Positions 41,028 through 52,310 of a stretch of 64,000 nt of DNA are shown here, piece by piece. How positions within the stretch are numbered: position 1 is the first letter of the stretch; each line of letters starts with the position of its first letter. Source of the stretch: Rugalucina vietnamica (lineage: Eukaryota; Mollusca; Bivalvia; Lucinida; Lucinidae); assembly GCA_964017185.1 (NCBI GenBank), contig OZ024873.1, positions 45,804,760-45,868,759 on the forward strand. The letters run 5' to 3'. Under the pieces are notes generated by a model that did not search any database, had not been told where the DNA came from, and saw nothing but the letters and a program-made list of their open reading frames with translations. Position numbers and translations under genes: made by a program.

Positions 41028-44000
41028 AAGATCAATTGAAAAGTCAGGCTTAAATCACCGAAAAAAGTAATTCATCCTGTTGGTATTTCAACATTGATCA
41101 GCTGATGAATTTTAGTCTCAGCTTCGTTGAGCATGAAAATAGTTTTATAACCTTGGGTCAGGTTGAACCCCATCCCCCAACAGAAAAATAATGTATATGA
41201 TTGGGCTGACATTCAATAAGATTGTGGATACCTGTACAATCTGAGATAGGAATTTTATCTGCTGGTTCCCACTTGTTGTCAAAGGCACATGTGTACTGTT
41301 TAGCTGGCTCTATAGCAAACGTGTAGCCATCGAGACAGAAGAACTGGCACACAACACCTTCGTCATCTTCATAACACGTTCTGTTGCCATTCAATGGAAT
41401 TCTGGGATATTCGCATGGGTGGGCTAGAAAAAAAAAATACCGAAATTGAAAGTTAAGTCCAACCTTAGAAATATTCTTGTTTCTCCATACCTGACCCTGT
41501 TCCTCAGGCATGTGTCGGTTGGTCGGAGAATATTTTTTTTTTACATTTCCCAGATTCCATACCCACTGAAATTTGCTGTAAATTTTTCTAATATAACTAC
41601 ATGTATACAATTTATTGCACAACTATTGCTTAACTTTAAAGGTAGCAGTGAATGTTTTAGACATATTATCTATATAAAATGGCTGTATCTGAAAATGAAA
41701 AATAAAAAAAAATCTTTTCAGAGAAATTGCAATAAATTTTTGAGGGGTCAAGGCAATTTTAAGGGTCGGTCAGAAAAGGGGAAAAAATATTTTAATTTTG
41801 GCCTAAGGGATATGTAGAGAATGTGTGACCGCCGAGAAGGTAAAAATAGCAAACAATGCCATCTTCATCCTTGCTACCATTCAGGGGATCTGGGGTACTC
41901 ACAAGGATGGGCTGAAAAAATACCGAAATTAAAAGATTTGGGATCTGTTGAGAATGAGTAACCACCATGATGGTATAATGTGGCAGACAATGCCTTCTTT
42001 ATTCTTTATTGCTGTTCAGGGGAAGCTTCTGGGATATTTGCAAGGGACTGGGCTAGAAAATAATACCAAAGTTAAAAGAATGGAGCTCTATATGAGCAAA
42101 TGGGTAACCGCTGAGGCGAAAGACTGACAGGTCATGCCTTTTTCATTCGCCTGTTGCTGTTTAGGGGAATTCTACTCATGTATATGGTATGATATAAACT
42201 GGATAGAGATACTTACGGATCACTTTTATTTCAATCTCACAAGTATTATTATTCCCACTCTGATCATAAGCAGTATACGTCACAGTCGTCTTGCCAATAG
42301 GAAACAGCCCTGGAGCGTGGGACCTGCGTATGAACACGCCGACGCCCGAGTTGTCACTGAAGATAGGCTCCTCCCATTTCACGTGTATGTAGGGGTCAGA
42401 GGAAACTACGGGGGTGGGAGAGTAACACTTGTCTACCGTAGGCTTCTGCTTGTCTGAAAATTTATACCAGTCATTCATTTACCATGTTCAACTAAAGTTT
42501 ACAATTCAAACTTTTCAATAATTAAAATTGGGCAATGTACGATGTCAAAATTGTTGGAAATGTGTGGTTTTTAACAAGCAAATTCAGAGTATTTATGTCC
42601 CCCACCTTGATAGTTTAGTTACACAAATATAATCTTAGAATAACATATATCCAAACCACATGCACTTTCTTAGTGTAAATGCCTGAAAAAGGGATGAAAA
42701 TTAAAGTGAGGATTATCATTATATCCAAACCACATGCATATCTTTAAAGTATGGTCAAGACATCTGTAAAGTTTCAAAAGAATCAGAATATAACTGTAGG
42801 AGGAGTTGCTTGCACAAGGTAAGCATTGTCCATTCACTTTCATTGTGTAAATGTTGAAAAAATGAGTAAGTTCAAATTGCGGAATAAGTGTAAAAAATTA
42901 ATCTGAGGATTATATCCAAATCACATGCACATCTTCAAAGCATGGTCAAGACATCTGTAAAGTATCAGAAGAATCTGAATATAACTGTAGGAAGAGTTGC
43001 TTGCACAAGGTACCCACTGTCCATTCACTTTCATTGTCAAAATGTCAGAAAAAATGACTAAGTTCAAATTGCAAAAAAAAGTGTTAAAAATTAATCTGAG
43101 GATTATATCCAAATCACATGCATATCTTCAAAGCATGGTTAAAACATCTGTAAAGTTTCAAAAGAATCTGAATATAACTGTAGGAGGAGTTGCTTGCACA
43201 AGGTGCCCACTGTCCATTCACTTTCATTGTCAAAATGTCAGAAAAAATGACTAAGTTCATATTGCAAAAAAAGTGTCAAAAATTAACCTGAGGATTATAT
43301 CCAAATCACATCTTCAAAGCATGTTCAAGACATCTGTAAAGTTTCAAAAGAATCGGAATAAAACTGTAGGAGGAGTTGCTTACACAAGGTACATACTCCT
43401 ATAGGGGGACGGAAGGAAGGAAGGACGGATGGACTGACGGAATGATGGAAAGCCAAAAACCATGTCCCTCTGCTTTTCTTCGAAAAGGCGGGGGACAAAA
43501 AAGCCTGTCATTTATCCTGTCCATTAATATTTAAAACAATGGATAAATTCCATGCTATTGAGTTAACCTGAGCATGTAAGCGGATTTACATGTACAACCA
43601 TTGAGGTATGGCAATCAGACATATTACAGTGATCAGAAATTTCTCTCCCACCCCAATATAACTGTGAGGGGTGTTGAATGAAACTAATTTTGATTCCTGA
43701 GCCAAACTGGCCATAAAACTTAGCATTTATCTGCCAGGATTTGAACAGTGTTTTTGGCAGAGCTTGGATAGGAGTGTCTCAACTCTGCAGAGCATATACC
43801 CAGGCTCAGGAAATACTAAAATTAATATCCCTGTTACTCCCAAGCCCGAGGGGGAGGTGTTTGCCAATGACTGGTGCATTAAGTGTTGTTTATTCTTCCT
43901 CCTTAATTGAAAATTATTTCCTTATCTTCATTTTAAATGTGTCACATACATTTTTGAATAGGTTTGCAAATTATCATTTAGAAGCTTAAAATCAAAATAT

Positions 44001-47000
44001 TACGATGAATACTAACCTTTGACCTTGATCAAGAAGAAACATTCAGCTTTATTTTTGTTCAGATCCTCTGCTATGTAAGTCACTTTAGTTGTCCCCATTG
44101 GAAACTCTGACGGGGGTATGACGGCTGGGACCGACGTCAGTATGGGAACATAGCCAGAGTTGTCGACAGCCAGGGGGACTTCCCATTGGACAGATGCTGT
44201 GTTCTCGTTGGGGTCCGTGACAGTGTCGACATCGTAGGGACACATGATGAATGGTGGTGTTGTGTCTAGAGATTTATAAAAGACAATCAGATATAAATAT
44301 TTCCTTAACAATGGAAATGGCTTGGGGACTGCTCAGTATTTTCTTAAGTTCAAACTTAATATAATGTGATTCGTTATAACAGAATATTCAGTATCCAATG
44401 AAATATAACAGAATATTCACAACCGACACTAGACTATGATGAAATAAATATTTATCAGTATGACTTAGCTTACACTTAGATTATTTTTACACTTCAAGAA
44501 AACAAAAAGGTACAAGTAGGCAAAGATCAGGAAAAGGCGCAATCAGAAAAAGATTCCCACTCCAAAAACCGAGGTGGGAAAAAAACCCAACCAACAATCA
44601 GGTACTTTATACCATGAAACACATCGTAAGCCGAATGAGCAGCTATTTTCCCAATAGGTGGCCACTCAGTTACCTTAACTAAAAATATGAAAACATACAT
44701 AAGGCGCCAACAGCACAAAAAATTTTAAACACCAAGACATAAAACAAAAAGAACCACTACAGAAGTATCAACTTGGAACGATCAGTAACACAAAGTTACT
44801 GGCGGGCTTAGAAGGTATTCTTCATTAGAATATTAGCCAATTAAACTCTCACCACGTCACATGGACTTTGTGTACCATACTGTCCCTGAAGGAATGCACA
44901 TACATACCCTTACTTGAGCTAGGTTCCGGGGGATACAGTCCACAGCTCCTCAGGCAGACATTCTCTGTTATATGGACTCGTGAGCAAATAGCCAGAATAA
45001 CATATACGAGGGGGTTTCAAAAAGTTCGGGGAAAAGTGCCATCATATTCTTATTTTGTAAATCAAGTGAATTAAACTAATACATTTATATAGACCAACAT
45101 GATTTGTACTTATACAGCAAATTTTGCTGCTCTGGCATGAACACAATGCTAACAGTGGTTGCTATGGAAACCGTACATCACGATTACCGGCCCACTTTTG
45201 TTCATTTTTGCAAAAAGTCGATGTCTAATGATGAGGTTGCATTTGATAATTAACCATGCTTTTTTCACCAAACTTTGTATGAGCAAAGTTCAATATGTTT
45301 GCGATGAGCACATTACGTCATATAAGTCTGTGACGTCATTTTGGCGTTAAGCGCCCATTTTGTTTAGTAGGTATGCCTAAAATGCGAAGGGAACAACGTT
45401 ATTCGATAAATTGTGTGTTTGGAAAGGACTATAAATTAAAGAAACACTGCTAAGAGCAGAAAGCGCATATGGCAACGAGAAAATTAAGAAAACGGCAATC
45501 AACAAGTAGTATGCATGATTTCTACACGACCAGAAATGCATCCATGTCGACTCGCACAGTGTAACGTCAAATAACGTCATACTGTCTAAAATGATCGTCG
45601 TGATAGAAAAGACTAGAATTCGTGAAATACACAACATATCGAATTGTAGTTTCGGCACATTTACCGCATTACACACACAGAACTGACAATCAGACGCCCA
45701 TATGCCAGGTTGATTCCGAAAATGCTTAAGAGCTAGCCAACAGCGGCATGAATGCGTGTAGCATGACGTTGTTGTGACGTTGGGCCGGTTTTACTGTTGT
45801 TACCTTAGAAACGCACGTGATTTAATGCCTAATTTTCATCCGATTTTATTCAAATTCTGTGCATATGTTAACTATATGTTAATTTACAAAATGCACAAAG
45901 AACGTAAATTTCCGAAGACAATTACAAATTTGGCAGCACTTTTCCTCGAACTTTTTGAACCCCCCTCGTATTTACCCCTACCTACCCACACAATATGGGG
46001 TAGTGTCCGAACTTCCTCAGACAAACATTGTCTACTATGTGGACCAATCAGGAAGCAGCAAAAGTGACATGTGACCAAATATTTACCCAACTTACCTTCA
46101 CAAGAATTGGGTTCTGGAGCAGGTGTCCATAAACCCTCTGGAAGACACTGTCTGCTATGAGGGCCTATCAGGGAGTAGCCAGAATGACAATTTATAGAGC
46201 AAGTGGTCCCAAATGCCACCTCGCCAGTCGTGCATGATGATGGATATATACTACCATCTCTGATCAGGGATAGGGGCTGACAGGTTATTTCTGAAAAGTA
46301 ATCAATGAGCCTGTGCACGAGAAAACCAACAATTTGGGTTCCGACCAGGTCTGACACAAACCGGCCTGTACAGCCACAGAAGATAGCTAGAAGCTTGAAA
46401 ATTCAGATTTAGGAAGAAGAGGGATTGTACTATCCGAGTAGCGAAAACAAAGGCGCTGATCAGCTTCCCCAGTTACTGCGGAGCTGATCTGCACCTGTTT
46501 TCGCATAGGCAAAAAACTAGAGTTACAAACTCATAATTTAGATTCAAAATTGTATAAATTTTAAACTTGGAAGCAATTATGAATGGCACTCATTTGTGGA
46601 TAACCATGTAAATGTTGTTGGTTTTGTCTTGATATTGCATTCTAGGATAACAGAATTTAGAAACATAAGCTCATTTCGTCTTAAGTAACTTCATCATGTG
46701 TTTTAACATGAAGTATTTTTCTGTACTTGAAGTCATTTATATAGAGACGTGAGGATCAAAACCTCAAAATCAATCAATGTCATATGTTTTTGTTACCTCT
46801 ACATCTAGTATTTATTCCAGTCCAGAAGGCTATAGCAAGACAAGTTCGTTTCCGAGAGCCCACTAGTTTATAGCCCGTATCACAGGTAAACCGACACACA
46901 GTGTTAAAGGTGAAATCATCTGTTGTACAAATCATGTTGCCATTCTTGGGTGTCATGAGGGCTGGGCACGTCTTCACTGTTACAATATATTAGAGTAATA

Positions 47001-50000
47001 AGAGGAAATAGCAAAATCGAATAACAGATCAAAATTACCAAATATTCGAGCCTTATTCACATGAGAAAAACAACAATTTGGGGTTCTAAGACAATCCGAC
47101 CTGTATAGTTGCAGAAAAGAGCTAGAATCTTCAAACTTTGGATACAAGTAGGGGAATTGTAATATCGTGCGCATGCAGTCTATACAGCCCATAGTAATTC
47201 TTTTTAAGCCAGTACTTTATTTTTGCGAGGTGACCAATTTGCTAGTTTTAGCAAAAATTATGTTCTCTTGAACATTTCCAAATTTACAGTATTTTTGTAA
47301 TAGGAAAAAAAAAATACTTCAAAACCAACATGGACAACAGACATTATGCAATTACATGTAGTTTCTAAAATTCAAAATTGGGAGCCTTTAGGTTGACAAT
47401 TAATTGTGTTATGTGGTGGGTTTTGACTGTCACTGAAGTTTCAACCTAGTGAAAAATAGCTACATTTGAGCCGCCTCGTGAGAAAACCAACAATCTGCAT
47501 AGGCGAAAATAAAGACGCAGATCAGCTTCACGGTAACCGCGAAGCTGATCAGCGCCTTTGTTTTCACTACTCGGATAGTTCAGTTCCTCTTCTACTTAAA
47601 TCCGAAATTTCAAGCTTTTAGCTCTTTTCTGTGCTTGTACAGGCCGGTTTTTGTCAGACCTATTCGGAAACCACATTGTTGGTTTTCCCACGAGGCAGCT
47701 CATTTAATAGAGATGTGATTCCTCTTACTGGTGGTTTAGAAGCCCAATCACCCTTACATGTCTGTGTCCTCCTACACCCCACATTTATTATAAAATAAAA
47801 CTGGGCTAATATTTTTATATCAAAAACATAGATTTTGGGTACTCGCTAGACCTCCTTGGCAAGGCGGTTCTGGCGAGTACCCACATAAATGTTTTGAGCA
47901 ACAATACGGAAAATATTAAAAAATTTCAACTTAAATTTTAAAACTGTATTCATTTTTTCTCTGTAACTATAATGTTGGATGGGCATATTTTCATAATGTA
48001 CTTACTAATACAGCTTGTATCTGTTCCTGACCATGTCCCGTCTTCTCGGCAGATTCTCAGGCCACTCCCCTGCAGGTCATACCCGGGCTTACACCGGAGA
48101 CCACAGGCAGCATTAAACACACTCTTACACTTGTCATTGACAAAGTAGCCATTCTTCGGGGGATCCAGGGTGGGACATTTTAACACTGGAAAGAAAATCA
48201 TTGCTTCTGTTCTAATTCTGTATTTGGTGTGTAAGTCAAGAGAATGAAATGCTCACTGAGTAAAAATATGCATACACCTGTTTACATAATAAAGTACATA
48301 AAGTAATTATGTTTGTGTGATTTTCCTGTCCTACAGTTTGAGGATAAATTTCCATCACTTCTACTCTAAAGTCAGTGCCTAAACAACTCAGTTTAATAGT
48401 TTCCTGCATAAAGCTCCATAGAATGTTATATACCTAGATTAATCATGTACATAACATACTTGAATGATGAATGCCATTCAAGCTCAGCTGCATGAGTAGA
48501 AGACAAATGCAGCCTATTGTACAACATTTTTATACCAATTTTAGTAAAGATATCAAAACTGAAAACTTATGACTTTCAACTATACCTGCACATCTGGTAG
48601 AATTGAGTGCCCTAAACCCTTTGCTACAGACACACTGGTCCACTGATACTGACCCCGGGGGGCTGGTGTGGTGTTCGTCAGGGCATCTCATACAGGTGTG
48701 AACATCTCCTGGCTTCACTCGCGGTTTATAGGTACCGGGAGGACATTCTGAAAAGAGTTGTTTCTGGAGAAATACATACATACAACAAAAAAGGATATTC
48801 TGGAATATCAATAAATGTATTATTTGAGCCCGTGCATGAGAAAACCAACAATTTGGGTTCCGACCACGTCCAACACAAACAAGGCTGTACAGTCACAGAA
48901 GACTGTTAGAGGCTGGAAATTTTGGATTTAGAAACTAGAGGAATTGTACTATCTGTATAGCGAAAACAAAGGCGCTGCGCCTTTGTTTTCGCCTAGGCAG
49001 ATTGTTGGTTTTCCCATGCAGTGGCTCAAATGTATTATTTAAAAGCAAACACTTATCACTGTGTTACATATGAGCCTTCGCATGAGAAAACCAACAATTT
49101 GCATATGCGAAAACAAAGGTGCAGATCAGCTTCACAGTAAATGCAAAGCTGATCAGCGCCTTTGTTTTCGCCACACGGATAGTACAATTCTTCTTCTACT
49201 TATATCCAAAGTTTCAAGCTTCTAGCCATATTCTGTGACTGTACAGCCTGGTTTGTGTCGGACCTGGTCATAAACCCAAATTGTTGGTTATCTCATGCAC
49301 AGGCTCATATTACTATATCATTTTCTCAAATAACTGATGGATTGGGCAGTCAAAAATGTTTTCTTGTATATTATTTTTCTATGATTCACATAAAACAGGC
49401 CTTATTGAAATTCCTGCCAATACTTCAGTCCAACATGGGTGTATGGGAGTAAAGCAATGCATGAAAACTCAGTTCGACAGGCCAAGTCTTTATCTTCTAA
49501 GTAGTGTTATTATATCATGACCAGTTCTCCAGGAAAATATATCACAGAATAACTAATAACTACCATCTTGCAAGATGTTATCAAAATTGGTTACAATGAG
49601 TGAATTTCTTTTAATATAGAATATTTCATTACCTTGGCAACCACCCTTGAGACCATTACCATAGTAACCTTCTGGGCAGACACATTCATATTTTCCTGTA
49701 TGAATCCCACAGCTACACTCAGCCTGCGGGTCACAGCAACGTTTTCCAACACAGAGACGATTACATTTTCTGTTTGGCTGCTTGATGTACTGGCCTGCAC
49801 TAAGATCTGAAAGATGAAGACATCATTACAAAAACTTGCCCATACAATATAAAGAGAAATCGAGAGAAATATTGCTAGAGAGAAATAAATATTGCTTGAG
49901 AGAAATATTGTTTTCAGCCTGCTTTTAACCTCAAATCTTAGTTAACATTATTATTAAACAAATCTAACACTATCATCTTTTTTTCATTCTTCACTGTCAT

Positions 50001-52251
50001 TCTTTTAAGTCTCACTTTAACATTTCTACTTTTATTCTCTCGCGACATCCCTGCGCATAATACTCAGTAATGAGGGTGATGCAGTATCAATAGATAGAAA
50101 GACAAATTTTTCTGCTGTAAAAATTGAAAATTTTCATCAAAAAAAAAAATGAAATTTCAAAAATTTTGCCAAAACATTAATTGTGGGTACACATTAGGCA
50201 GTTATAACGAGTACCCACAATCAATGTTTTGGATCACCTCATGGCAAAAAAATAATCTTGCATACTGGGAATCAGCTCTTAGCTGAATTATGTGTCTGAG
50301 CCTAAGTTTTCTCATCCCTTGCAAATCTAACATCCACAAGATCCCTGAGGAAGTGATATCAGACATTCATTTTCTTAACACAACGTCGTTAGCCAGTGGG
50401 TGAAAATCCAATTAAGAAGACCAATTAAGCTGCACATGCTGCCAAGGACCCTATATCGAGAGGACGGCACACTCTGATTAGTTTGCCCTTTATCTACTGT
50501 GACATGATTTTGGACCGAAATGACCCATTGACCCGCGTGATCCAGAAACGAGAGTGGTAGTGTCAAAATTAGAATTAATTGAATGGAATTATCTTCTCTG
50601 AGCCAGTAAGTAGAATCTTTTAACAATTAAATCCATTTACCAGATTAAAGGCTTTTTAATTATCTTTCATCTGACATATTTATTTTTTTTCCCTAATTAT
50701 CACATTACAGGTAATTTTAGTGGTTTTCTTCACCCTTATTTTGTTTTTATTTTTGGCCTCAAAATGGCGTCATGGCGACCAATTTTCACACAGTCATCAT
50801 AAATCGGAACCGAATACTCAGATATAAGCTGCATGCTACTAGTAAGTATAATATTTATGAAAAGCAGATACATCAAAGTTTCGGAAAATTTAAATATGAA
50901 TCTGATATTTTGAAATGTGTAGTAGTAATTTAAAGTTATAAGAAATTACAAAGTCCGCTTTACAAAATGGCGGACATTTTTTTTTAAACAAAAATCGACG
51001 GTCGCCCTTCGGAACACTTTACAACTTCATAAAATTTGAGCTTTCTACCAATAATTATTTTGTTTACTTTGTATATATATGTTAAAGGCAAATCTTAAAG
51101 TTAACATATGCGAAACCTTAGTTCAAGCTATACTGTCAGCTCGTCAGGTCGATTTTTTCCGGGAAATTTACGGCTCACAAATTTGTTTTAGGGGTTTCTT
51201 TTTCCTACGTTTTTGTCTAAACTGAAAAGTTTTCGTTTGCAAATTGGTTTAAAAACTATCTGTTTTGATGGTGGAAGACTTTGTGCACTTATCAATTTGA
51301 ATGCAACCAATCTTTGTAGTTATTTAATAAAAAAAACTCCAACTTTTTATTTCGAAATGGCGAAAATATCGACTGCTGTGGCTTAGCGAACAGGTAAAAA
51401 GGTCATAGTACATAGTCAATATTTCATGAGCTATCTCCATGCTCCATAGAGTATCCGGTCCTCTCGATATAGGGTCCTTGATGCTTCTAACAACGATGTA
51501 ATGTCACGATTTTTTCTTGTTCGATGTCACTTCCTAGAATGTTTAATGAAAAAGTTTGTCATTAGTCAATCTGAATCTGAATCTGAAGTTAAAGACGAGC
51601 TAATAAACGTTTATACAACCAATTAACTAATTTGAAAGTAGGACTGAAATGATCAATTGATGCATACTTTTTTTTAATTTACACTTTTTGAAAAGCTATC
51701 CTTGTCACTGAATACAGTACAATATAAAAAAACATAAACACAAATAAACACTGCGCTATCTCCATACGCGCATACATGACACATCTACATACTAGTGATC
51801 ACTAGTCAATTGGTTCAGTGGTTTAATTCCCCCGAGTAAGTTTCCGATTTCCCGCCAAATGTCAAAATAGCAAGATTTATTGTCTAGTTGTACATTTATC
51901 GTGTTTCAGATTTTTTCGTTCCGTCTGGTGCAAGACCAGTAAAATTTCATCCGACGCAAAATAAAATTTCTTGTATCTTGTATCTTGCATCACTGCGCAT
52001 AGCTCACCTACACACAAAATAGAAGAGAAAAGAAAGAGAAGAAAGAAAAGGAAAGGAAAAAAGCAAGATTTAAGGGGCAAAATGTGGTGCGTCTGGAAAT
52101 TTCGCCCATGTATATTTGAATTTGGTCTGACTTCTTTACTCAAAGGTAAGACCGTTTCCATGGAAACCATGTAATATCATGTTTTCCAGTTCGGGGAAAA
52201 TGGTTGTCCACAAAGATTATCTTTTTAGCCAGTTTACTCTTACGACTTTTC

Positions 52252-52310
<59 letters not shown>

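Noticed and set aside
45377-45676. Hydrophobic minus-strand ORF inside the mariner-like element
   Set aside because: It is the antisense of the decayed transposase N-terminus; the plus-strand reading explains the sequence better.
49591-49800. Open frame covering SVEP1-like exon 3
   Set aside because: It is in a different frame from the cysteine-rich EGF reading, which joins both neighbouring exons in phase.
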